A DNA stretch of 64,000 bases from Dryas octopetala (taxonomy: Eukaryota; Streptophyta; Magnoliopsida; Rosales; Rosaceae): positions 17,716,910-17,780,909 of the forward strand of contig OY992839.1 in the NCBI GenBank assembly GCA_963921425.1, in the 5' to 3' direction. The notes under the pieces were generated by a model. It was given only the letters and a program-made list of their open reading frames with translations, ran no database searches and was not told the origin of the DNA. Positions 20,824 through 30,630 of the stretch are shown here, in pieces. Both the position numbers and the translations under genes were made by a program. Every line of letters begins with the position of its first letter. The first letter of the stretch is position 1.

Positions 20824-21182
20824 ACAAGGCCCTCTCCTTAAGTTAAAAAAAAAAAAAAAAGAATGTTGCTTGATTGAACGAACATTGTAAGAACCTTTCT
20901 AACTGACACTCCTGCCACCCACGTCTTTTTTTTCTTTTGAACAAAGCCCTAATTTTATTTTCTTTTGATTTGAGTCCAACAGGTTTAATTAATGAAAAGA
21001 AAAGCGGAGGCCCGCCATCTGCTAGCATTGTGGTTTGGAATCGATTATTTTTCAATGGTCCACCCTTTCTTTGAACCTTGTCAATGATCAAACTTAAAGA
21101 TATGAGCTAAGTGCCATTTGATGAGTAACTGAGAACAAGGGAGAGGGATATGGAAAGGATGAAGTAATGAAAGAGGAAGTCA
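20824..21182. other. Intergenic, nothing recognised
   Basis: Contains an A-run at 20845-20861. No gene or element seen. Confidence 0.4.
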
Positions 21183-21317
21183 AAGGGTATGGAGCCACCG
21201 TCGAGTATAGTGTAGCAGTTGAGTGAAAGAGGCTTATAGGGGTACTGGCCGACCATTAAGGGTATGGAGCCACCGTCGAGTATAGTGTAGCAGTTGAGTG
21301 AAGAGGTTTATAGGGGT
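21183..21317. repeat. 75-bp tandem duplication
   Basis: AAGGGTATGGAGCCACCGTC...GAGTGAA.GAGG.TTATAGGGGT occurs at 21183-21242 and again from 21258, period 75. The second copy is slightly shorter. Confidence 0.85.
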
Positions 21318-22494
21318 GTACATATTTCCCTGAGAAGAACTACACTTACAAAGAAGAGAATAACAACAGTGTTTTATAATATCCAGATAAATGGGGTTAT
21401 AAAAGTAATAGAGCTGGCCAAAGAGATCATCATGTTAAATTTTCCAAAATAGTTTCATTTATATCCTTGGCCTGGTCATTAGTTATTCGCTACCCAATTG
21501 TATATTTGAGGTTTCCTCTATGGGTTTAGGTTGCTCTTTGTGTGACAATAGCATTTGCCCTCTACGGGTTCATGAACAAAACGCAATACATAGAATGCAT
21601 AACCTCGTGAGTGTAGTGGTACGTATGTGATGTATTATTACTTATCACACAAACCACGTGAGAGAAATCAGAAATTAATACCATAACAGCAGAATTGGCA
21701 TGACACTAGACACATTTATTTATGGAGAAAGAGTTTCTTATTGGGTCGAAATTCATGTACCTTGAGTAAATATCTTAATCTTGAGTTATCAATATTTTGA
21801 ATGGAATTTAGTCATCCTGAATTTAGTGGAATTTACTCATCTTGAGTTCCAATACAATGGTCACAGTTTTAAGTTTTAATCCTTTTTGCAAAGGATACGA
21901 TTTTCACACTTAATATTATGTTACAAGGTGAACCTAGCATAGCTAAAAACCAAATGGTGAAAGGAAAAACAGAGATCTTAAGATTGCAACCTTGGTTTTG
22001 AGAAAACCAAATCTTAGCATTAACACCGTGGGTTTGATTAAAATGGATCGGCTTGATATAAGCTTCTGCATGCGGGCTGTTTTGTCCCTAGAGTCTGTGT
22101 TTTGGGCTAAAAAAGAACTCCTTACCATTTCTTCATCGGAATGGTTTTAGACTTGTAAATATGAAACTATGGGGTATGCTTTTATATTATTTCTTGTTTC
22201 TCTCTTTTATCCTTTCGAAGCCCTTATTAGCTATTACTGTTGTGTTTGTCTTTTAGTCCCTGCCTTTCTATCTTTCTGTCCTTAATTTGGCTAAAATCTG
22301 AGGACTTGGCCCACTGCCTTCATCGACAGACAAATACAAATCAAATTTAGGGTTGCTTTTCTGCATAAGACCAACTGCAGGGGTGTAGAGAATAGGTAGA
22401 GAATTCTAAAATGTTATGTTATAATTTGAGATTTAAGATTTCTAATGTGTAATATATATTTTCAACATATTCTCACATGTAGTATGATTTAGTC
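21318..22494. other. Intergenic, nothing recognised
   Basis: Mixed AT-rich DNA with no credible ORF or repeat. Confidence 0.4.
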
Positions 22495-22526
22495 AAACAC
22501 ATGGAGCATGCATGCTCCATGTGTTT
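22495..22526. repeat. Perfect 32-bp palindrome
   Basis: The left half AAACACATGGAGCATG is followed at once by its exact reverse complement, with no spacer. Beyond one mismatch on each side the symmetry continues with TAGT/ACTA, giving a ~42-bp near-perfect palindrome (22490-22531). Confidence 0.95.
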
Positions 22527-22531
22527 AACTA

Positions 22532-23386
22532 AGTGAGGTGTAGTACATGTGTATGGATGAAATAAATTGAATAATATGAAGCACGTGTGTGTGTGGTTGT
22601 TTAATTGAACGCGTGTATTGCTTGCTCTAACAGCTTATTAATATGTAGAGAGTAAAACTAATTGACAATTGGTGGAAAAATTCAAAACATTATATTTTGT
22701 AACGCAAAACTTAATATTTTCAATATAAGAGATACTCTCAACCTTAATTATGATCATTAAAAGTTTTGTTTTTCTTGAGTTTAAAAACTAAAATTTAAAA
22801 TTATGTCATTACATGACATTTTGAGTTTACCAAGCCTCCAAAGCCTGATTAGTGATAAGGAGAAGTTGCTTTCCATTTGTCTGTATAGCATGACAGAGAG
22901 CTGTTGGCTTGGCAGAGGCCAAGAGGATTCTCACTTCTCACCACTCTTATTTAAAAAGAGGATAGGGAAGAAGAGACTTTAAAGATTTTATTCCCTTGTG
23001 TATCAAAGTATGAGCCTAATTACATTATTTATAGATTGAAATCTTGAATAACAAAAAACAAAAAGTTAAAAGAGACTTCATAAAAGAAAGTGATCTGTAC
23101 TCCTCACCCCCCAAGACATTAAATTATGTAAGTTTGATAATCACAGAAGTAATCATTTTAGAATAATAATCCCCATCATCAACTATCAGAGCCACCAATT
23201 TCCCTTTTTATTTTTTAATCATCTCTTTTTCTTAATATTTTTATTCTTTGAGGGTAAATTTTCCACAAACAAAATGATTCTACCTTTTACTGTGTAAAAT
23301 AATGAGAACACACAACCTCCAATGTTTATGTCTGTCATCCATTGAAATTCCTCCCATGAAAAAGCCAAACACTCCTGACATTTTAA

Positions 23387-23388
<2 letters not shown>
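22532..23388. other. Upstream region of the phytocyanin-like gene
   Basis: AT-rich; no gene. No clear TATA box could be tied to the transcript start. Confidence 0.4.

Positions 23389-23437
<49 letters not shown>
23389..23437 (+). repeat. (CT)n(CA)n microsatellite in the 5' flank/leader
   Basis: ~19 CT then 5 CA units, ~150 bp before the start codon. CT-rich (Y-patch-like) stretches are common near plant transcription starts. Further CT runs occur in introns 2 (23949-23982) and 3 (24870-24905) of the same gene. Confidence 0.9.
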
Positions 23438-23588
23438 TTTTTTCAAAACCCTCTTTTCTTTCTCAAGGACCCAGAGGCAAACAGAAGCCAGAGATAAAGG
23501 CAAAGCTACAAAGGACTAATAAAGAGGCTCTGCCTGACCTAAACCATCTTTATATTTTGCATTCACAAAACCAAGAGAGAAGCTCATC

Positions 23589-23947
23589 ATGAAATTCTCA
23601 ATGATCATCTTCCTGTGTTTGCTTTCTTTACTCTTCCAGTATACTCACTCCACCACAATACTAGTAAATGGAGTTTCAGAGTGGAAAAATCCCATTGTTC
23701 ATGTAGGAGACTCCATCAGTAAGTACTTAATTACTTTAAACTTTATTAAAACCCCAACAAATTGTGTTAAGTAAATCAAAGTTAATTAGGCTGCTGCCTA
23801 CTAACCCTCTTCTTGTCTTGAACATTTCAGTTTTCAAGCACAAGTTTCACTACAACCTCTACATTTTCCAGAACCAAAGAGCCTTCAATCTCTGCAATTT
23901 CACTCAAGCCACGCTTCTTAACAAGCCCAACTCCATCTCCTATACGG

Positions 23948-23985
<38 letters not shown>

Positions 23986-24864
23986 ACACACACACACACA
24001 ATTAAGTGGCTTTGTTTTTCTTTGGTTTTTTGAGAGATTGCTCAATTTAATCTGTGTTTGAACTTGGGTTTTTTTTTTTTTAATGAAGTGCTTAAATTAA
24101 GTAAATTTTTCTTCAAATTTCCATATGGGTATATCATAATTGTGTCAAAGATTTCAGCTTTCTAACTAAATTCTTGTTACATTACAAAATTAAGTGGCAC
24201 CCATCACGCCCTGGTTTCTTCTACTTCTCCTTCAACAATGGTTCTCTTCTCAAAACATGCCAAGACACCCAAAAGCTGGCTATAAGAGTCTCTGCACAAG
24301 CTCCTCCTCCAATGGCAGCCCCAGCACCCAGTTCTGGTCTTGGTGGTGGTGGAGTAGTGTCATCTTCTCCAGCGTACCCATGGCCATTCCATCCTCACCA
24401 AGCAACCTCGCCAAGTCCAGAACCAAGCCTAAGCTCTTCAGTGGCTGTGCCATCCGTAGTACCAGATAAAGGTGGTGGTAGTAATGGTATGCCATTTATT
24501 AACAGTAACCCTGCAGTTCCTCTGCCTACTGGTGAAGTTGATTCTGCTACAATACGCCCTTTACCAACCTCTGGCCACCAGGGACAGGTAACCCAAATTT
24601 TTCTCTAAACATTGTTATCATGTATGCCTATAAATCGTACATGCAAGTCCCTATTTGTATGTATAAAGTATTTGGTTATTAGTTCTTGATCTTCATACCC
24701 AGAAGCACTAAAATTTGGTTCATTTATTCCTTTCAAAGAAAAAACACAAGTTGACACAGAACATAATAGTGAAGTATGCCTACACATATACTTCCATTAT
24801 TCCATACATGAAAATGTATGTCTATGTGTTGTTTTGCTGTTATGAAAAATGTTAAATGGCTTTT

Positions 24865-24908
<44 letters not shown>

Positions 24909-25309
24909 GTTAACATTGTTATGTATCTATAGACATCAAGTTTGTATTTGTATGTATAAAGTCGTTGGTTATTAGTTCTTGATCTTCATAGACTTATTGA
25001 AGCATTAAAATTTGTTCATTTTATTGAAGAAAAGTTTAGCACAGAACATAATATTGAAGTATGCCTACACATAGCATATGCTTCCCTTCCCCACATGAAA
25101 ATGTATAGACGTGTTTGTGTAGTTTTGTTTAATGAAAAATGTTAAATATACGTATATAGGGCTTTTCCTTTTTTTTTTTTTTTTTTCACATTAAGTTTGA
25201 TGGGATGCTGATTGGGATTCTTGTGTATTGTGGGGTGGGACTGCAGGTGATGGTGGGGTTATTTGCTGTTCAAATGACTCTATTTTGTGTGGTTCTCCTG
25301 ATGCTGTAA
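23589..25309 (+). CDS. Phytocyanin-like (early-nodulin-like) GPI-anchored protein
   Basis: Four exons with GT-AG borders: 23589-23718, 23831-23946, 24195-24587, 25247-25309; 233 aa. A signal peptide covers ~1-21 (hydrophobic, ends YTHS). A plastocyanin-like domain covers ~22-114 with G40-D41, a Cys pair C65/C104 (disulfide in phytocyanins), GFFYFSF and a final KLAIRV strand. The copper ligands of true blue copper proteins are not in place: where family members have the ligand Cys near YYFIC this protein has Ser, so like many ENODLs it probably binds no copper. Residues ~115-212 are Pro/Ser/Ala/Gly-rich, suited to arabinogalactan glycosylation. The last 20 residues are a hydrophobic tail as in GPI-anchor signals. 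Expected at the outer plasma membrane. The fit of the domain is good; the exact subfamily is uncertain. Confidence 0.85.
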
Positions 25310-25864
25310 AAAGTAACAAGGAAGAGATCAGATGGCTTGTAATATGTGTAATTAGTAAATCCAGAGTAGGGTAATGTCAAATGTGCACCAGGCATTGTGG
25401 TTTGAGTCTAAAGTAACTTTAAGAGTGATGATTATACCCATGTATTGTGATGCTCTTAGTCCCTACTTTGGAATCATTAGCACTTCTCTTTTTTTTTTTT
25501 GGGCTAATTAAAATCATTAGAACTTTTGGTCCTTTAGTTTTGGCATGCAATCAATTGCTACTTTTTCTTTTCTACTTTATCCCTGCTCTGTCCTCTTTTG
25601 TGTTTTTGGATGAATTTTAAATTTGAAAGTCACAAGACCAATGACTTGCTGGCTGTAATCCCAGCATCTTGGTACTCAAAGCAATTTGGTAGACAGGGAC
25701 TAGGGAGGGTTGAGGTATGGACTTAGATCCCCCACTACATGAATGATGGGTTTTACCATTTAAATAACTCTCGTGACCTGTGACCCATTTGCCCAAATAT
25801 GTTTCAAGAAAAAATAAATGGGGGCCTGTGGCTGGATGAGTGGTGGGCATACACAGTATCTAAG
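25310..25864. other. 3' UTR of the phytocyanin-like gene and intergenic DNA
   Basis: T-rich; no gene or repeat recognised. Confidence 0.4.
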
Positions 25865-26040
25865 GTGCATCATATAATAAATACACTATCACGTGGTATA
25901 ATTAACTGATCTATTATAATATGGGTGAACATTATTAATACTATATCCTATAAATATAAACATGTCGTCCAACAATATTTTTATACGCGGATTAATTATA
26001 CCATGTGATGGTATATTAGTTATACCAAATAATTTTTAAA
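25865..26040. repeat. AT-rich foldback MITE, copy 2
   Basis: Arms CACTATCACGTGGTATAATTAA and TTAATTATACCATGTGATGGTAT face each other around ~90 bp. The segment matches 17660-17835 on the opposite strand. Confidence 0.55.
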
Positions 26041-26718
26041 AAAATCATCTCAACATAGGATGAACATAAGAACTATCCATACAATATGTGGATATCAAAA
26101 TAGACATGGAATGTCAGTTTAACTCATATAGTGATATTAATATGATGAAGTGATTATGCTGCAGTAATAAATATATGATATATGCAATGATGAAGCCTTT
26201 TATAGTAGACTTTCCTCTGGGAGCATAACCTGTTGTTCAGTAACTACTTTCAATGTTACAAACTTTTAGTTGTTGTAAAAGTATGTGGAAATTAGGGTTT
26301 GTGGAAAAGAGGAGGCAGAGAGAATATGATCAGTCTCTTTCATTCATGTTATAAATATCCTTATATAGAAGTAGGGTTTACTAGGATTTGTATATTTACT
26401 AGTATGCCCCTACAACTAATTACAGGAATAGCCACATATAACAATATATTTACAACATTAGTGACTTTTTGCAATGTCCCTCATTTTCTTCTTTTTCTTT
26501 ATTGTAATTGAAACACTTCGATCGGTTGAGATTGGGAATGTACATAAGGAGTCCTGAATTTCTATCTTTTCCTTTTGTCAAGCAGTACAATTCATTTTAG
26601 AGTGAGGTTATGCAAATCACCCACAGTTGCTGAGTTGACCACCCTAACATATTTTGTTTAACTTTTTTTCTATTTTACCCTTTATTGTAAAAACATGAAG
26701 AAATCACCCAGATCCATT
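26041..26718. other. Intergenic; possible LTR remnant
   Basis: 26275-26480 (AATTAGGGTTTGTGG..., TTATAAATATCCTTATATAG, GTATGCCCCTACAACTAATTAC) looks like the end of an LTR read from either strand, but no partner or target duplication was found. The rest holds nothing recognised. Confidence 0.25.
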
Positions 26719-26907
26719 CGGTGATTATCTACCGAAACATTCACCAATGTTCGGCAGATAAGTGTCGAATAATCACAAATATTTCGGCAGATAACTGTCG
26801 AATGCCTTTTTCATTTTCATTTAGTGGTTATCCACCGAAAAATCCACTAATATTCAGCAGATAATTGCCGAATAACTACAAATATTTCGGTAATAATTGT
26901 CAAATGG
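26719..26907. repeat. Tandem duplication built on TTCGGCAGATAA..GTCGAAT motifs
   Basis: GTGATTATCTACCGAAACATTCACCAAT...GTCGAAT (from 26721) recurs from 26824 as GTGGTTATCCACCGAAAAATCCACTAAT..., period ~103 bp, diverged ~15-20%. Within each unit CCGAA and TTCGG words face each other, so each can fold back. Confidence 0.7.
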
Positions 26908-27640
26908 TCCGATGAACAAAATTGAACTTTTTTGTTTTAAGGGTAAAATTAAAATTTTGAAATAGGGTAGTCGAAATATCATCACTCTTCATTTTATTAA
27001 AAAATTTCCCAATAGAAAACATATCATATTCTATCCTAGAATGTTTTGTTATATTGAAATGTATGGAACCGTAGTCCTATCATAATCTTAACTGATCTAT
27101 TTATCATTCCTCATCACTTGGAGTAACCTTAAGTGCTTGCAGCCTTAGATTTTCGGTCAACAAAAAAGGTTTGATGTTTGTCAAGCTCAACCCTAAATTT
27201 GATTAGACCCAAAATCCAACTAAGTATTTCCTATGGGCCAATGTTCTAACTTGGGCTGAGATTATTAAGCTAGCTGGGCCAAAGTGCCTATGGCCATCTA
27301 TGTACAAAAAGGTGGGCCATATTTTGTACATTACAAGCATGTCTGGAACTTCATTGAGGGCTTTTCCTGGGCAACTGCATGATTTGGTATCAAAGAAAGC
27401 AGTTGGCTTCCCGCCAAGGCAAACAATATTATGGAAAGCAAAGGATTTTAACCGTTCTAACTGCCCTCCAAGAATACCAAATTAGGAAGCAATGAATATG
27501 TACTTTGTTCATATGCTCACAAAAGACCACTATTATGGGCTCTTTTAACATGCCCTTCACAAGTGCACATTCTGCTCTACCCATTTTATTAGGTAAAATC
27601 TGGAGCTTCTAAATTGATTTCTAATACCAGAAGCCCAGCA
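26908..27640. other. Upstream region of the RTM2-like gene
   Basis: AT-rich with no credible ORF. No element recognised. Confidence 0.4.
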
Positions 27641-29126
27641 ATGGATCTAGAACTGGGACTGAAGATCACCCATACCATAGATGATGTTGCTTCCTCTGCC
27701 GATTTTCGGATTGTCAAGGACAAATCAGGTCCTCTTTTCGTATCCAAGGAAACCGAAAGCTCATTCATCCTCACCATCCATCTCAAAGGTCAATCATTTT
27801 TTTCAATAACCTGTGTGTGTATGTGTGTATGCGCGTATTTTTGTTTATGAAATTTTTTGGGAAAATGCAGGTTACAGAAGAGAGCATATTGAAATTGATA
27901 TAAATGAAAATGGGACTAAGATTGGCATTTTTGGGGAGAAGCAAGTTCAAGAGAAGGTGATGCTGGGATGGATGATGTACAAGAAAGAGGTGGAGACAAG
28001 GGGTTTTAGAAAGGTCTTTCGAATTCCACATGGAGTGGTTTTGGATCGGATCAAAGCCAAGTTTGATGAACAAGAATCAATTCTCACAATCATCATGCCA
28101 AAATCGGTGAAAGGAGTTGTTGGGGTTGGGATTGAGGAAGTGAAAGAAGATGGGATGGATATAAGAAGACCACAGATGACACAAACTGCAGCTGAAGAGG
28201 TTCCTGAGAGTGATGGTTCAGGTGAGCCTGAGAGAAAGAGAATGGAAGAAATTGTTCGGGTTAAGGGAAAAGGGGTTGATGAAGAGGGGTCTAAGAAAGA
28301 GATTGTAGCTGATGGAATTCTTGAAAAGGACATGAGTGGAAGTAAAATGCAAGAAGTTAAAGATTCAAAGATTCAAAGTATAAAAGATACAACAAAATCT
28401 GCATCTGAAAATAGTGAAGAGCCAAAGATTGAAGAAGGTGATGGAATTGAGAAAGAGAAAGTTGGTAGAAAGGAATTGGACAATGAAGAAATTGCAGCTG
28501 ATAAGGTGCCAAAGAGAGAATATGCTAAAGGGACAATCAAGGAAGACACTGATAAAAGCACTGAAGTAGTAACTCATGAAGTTGCAAACCCATCACAAGA
28601 AACTCAGGTACCTGAACCTCACTCAGAAGAAACAGCTTCTGAGCTCCCAAGTTTGAAAGATCAGATGAAGAAGCAGAAGAGTTCAGAAGCAGAAAGAGAA
28701 GTGCCAAAAGCCGGGCTAGAGGAGGACGTTCGTAGTAGGCCAGAGAGCAGTGAATCATCAAAAACTGATCAAGTTCAAGGGAAACAGTTCACAGATGAAA
28801 TCTGTAAAGAAGGTGATGTTGTTGAACTACAAAAGCAAGAACCCATTAAAGAAGATTCTGCTAATTATCAACATGAAAAAGGAGAAGGAAGTCATGGAAT
28901 TGCAAATGAAATTCAACACATGGAAAAGAAGAAGGAAATTGAGAAGTGTGAATCTCCTGAAAGGGAGAACCAAAAAGATGGGGGTGAGAAATCAACTCTA
29001 GAGAAGCAGCCTGAAGGTTTAGAAAAGTCTAAGCTGCTGTGCTCTCCTTTTATCATTGCAGGTTCAGCCCTTCTGGTCTCTCTTGTAATGCTAGCAATTA
29101 ACAGGTTTAGAAATAGAAAAAGATAG
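27641..29126 (+). CDS. RTM2: RTM2-like protein: Hsp20 domain with C-terminal membrane anchor
   Basis: Two exons, 27641-27788 and 27871-29126, with the phase-1 intron typical of this family; 467 aa. The start ATG at 27641 precedes the alpha-crystallin (Hsp20) domain at ~15-124 (SSFILTIHLKGYRREHIEIDI...GFRKVFRIPHGV...ILTIIMPK). A long acidic, Lys/Glu-rich, low-complexity region follows (~125-435), then one transmembrane segment (~440-462, FIIAGSALLVSLVMLAI) and a basic end. This is the plan of Arabidopsis RESTRICTED TEV MOVEMENT 2, a sieve-element membrane protein required to block long-distance movement of tobacco etch virus. Most relatives are simply RTM2-like with unknown roles, so antiviral function here is only possible. 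A broken partial duplicate of its 3' half lies 0.25 kb downstream. Confidence 0.88.
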
Positions 29127-29354
29127 CTTTTTCCTTCTGTGTACTATATCCATCTTGTCAACCTTTACATTTAAATTCAATTAACAATTTTCTTTAAGCA
29201 ATTGTATCATCAAACTTGAACATCAAGAGTAATATTGTCATTACATGTTATCCTAAACCAACTACTCTCATCTAAACAGGAGAAAAAAACAAGAATAATT
29301 CTTACAAAGAATATAATTCAATGCAATAAAAGAAAAATGATAAAAACTATTTCT

Positions 29355-29834
29355 AGCTTTGGTTAGAGGCTACAAGAAAGTTGTAGTGGAAACTGATTCT
29401 GCTTCAGCCATCTCCTTTTGGAAACAGGTCGATGTTCAAAAGCTGATGATGAAGCTCAAGAAAAACAGTTTACGGATGGTATTCGTAAAGAAGGCGATGT
29501 TGTTGAACTACAAAAGCAAGAAACCATTAAAGAAGGTCCTGCAAACTACCACCATGAGAAAAGAGAAAGAAGTCATAGAATTGAAAATGAAATTCAAGAA
29601 GCAACAAACAACATTGAAGAAGAACACATCAAAGAGAAGAAGGAAGTTGAGAAATGTGAATCTCCTGAAATGGAGAAACAAAAAGATGTGGGTGAGAAAT
29701 CAACTCAAGAGAAGCAGCCTGCAAGTTTACAAAATTCTAAGCTGTTGTGCTCTCCTTTTATCATTGCAAGTTCAGTGTTTCTTGTCTCTCTTGCAATGAT
29801 AGCAATTAATAGGATCAGAACTAGAAAAAGATAG
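29355..29834 (+). pseudogene. Chimeric fragment: RNase H-like piece joined to a partial RTM2-like duplicate
   Basis: 29356-29424 encodes RGYKKVVVETDSASAI, a match in style to the RNase H-like domain of plant non-LTR elements (RVT_3). After a frame change, 29418-29834 encodes ~135 residues that follow the C-terminal third of the neighbouring RTM2-like protein: the DEAQEKQFTDGI start, the acidic part, the transmembrane anchor and the basic end RTRKR. No ATG opens the frame before the PEMEKQ region, and the Hsp20 domain is missing. It is probably a non-functional tandem duplicate, though the tail anchor stayed open. Confidence 0.7.
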
Positions 29835-30019
29835 TTTTTGTTTACTATATCTACTAGTACTACTACACTATTATTACTATATATATATAGCTCAAACTCT
29901 CACTTTTCCTGTTGTAACTGATGATGTATCTAATTATTTATCTTTTCACTATAAATCCTAAACTCAAAATACTCATAAAAAAAAAAAAAAAAAAAAACAG
30001 CAATCCTATTCCAGAATAA
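29835..30019. other. Poly(A) tract (29979-29999) and flanks
   Basis: A run of ~21 A after AT-rich DNA. It may be the tail of a retroposed fragment; source unknown. Confidence 0.4.
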
Positions 30020-30116
30020 TGCAGGGCAACTAACAGTTAGTCTAGTAGTATTTCTTTTCCCAATGTTGGGAGAGGTTTCGGTTTGAATCCCGCCACCCCC
30101 AGATAAAAAAAAAATG
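30020..30116 (+). mobile_element. tRNA-derived SINE-like fragment
   Basis: TTAGTCTAGTAGTA (30038-30051) resembles a pol III A box and GGTTTGAATCCC (30079-30090) a B box, ~40 bp apart. A short A-rich tail (A10 at 30105-30114) follows. The order A box, B box, A tail within ~100 bp fits a short plant SINE or its truncated head. It does not fold as a tRNA gene. No target duplication seen. Confidence 0.4.
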
Positions 30117-30500
30117 TAATAAACTAAAAGTTCAAATCTTGAAATAAAAAATTAAATTAAACGCTTTTTTTCTGCATTTATGTTATCATCTAGTGGTGTT
30201 TGTGTTTATTTAAGCTACACGTATTTTCTCTAAATTTGAAAAACATGTATATACAAAAAGCAACAAATTTAAAGCTTAAGCCATTTCGTTATTTTTTTTT
30301 TCATCATATGGGCTGGACCAGATGGATCACTCAAGCCCATCAAGCTCACCCTGAGCCCATCCAACCCATGCAGAGCTACGCATGGAATCTGAATAGTTTT
30401 ACTTGTCGTTAGCCTCTGGTCCAGACTCCAGACAGAAATTGGAGCAGTTTTAGAGCTCAAACCCTCTGTCCCAAAAGAGAAACTTATTGTTCCTGCCACA

Positions 30501-30630
30501 TGGTAATGTTGAGTGGCTCAACAGTTCAGTCCAATTAAAAGATGACATGTGTTTAGTTTTGATGATAACTTCTTATTTTTTGAACATATGTCATCTTTTA
30601 ATTGAACTGTTCAACCGCTAAACACTACCA
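30501..30630. repeat. 130-bp MITE with long inverted arms
   Basis: TGGTAATGTTGAGTGGCTCAACAGTTCAG...AATTAAAAGATGACAT is mirrored by ATGTCATCTTTTAATT...GAACTGTTCAACCGCTAAACACTACCA. The arms are ~55 bp with a ~25-bp loop. Target duplication not clear. Confidence 0.75.

Noticed and set aside
25640-25700. CTGTAATCCCAGCAtcTTGG resembles the start of a primate Alu / 7SL-type sequence
   Set aside because: The likeness is ~20 bp only, no 7SL fold or pol III boxes follow, and the context is a plant genome; treated as chance.
27300-27485. 61-codon frame upstream of the RTM2-like gene
   Set aside because: Short, no family likeness and no splice link to the RTM2 exons.
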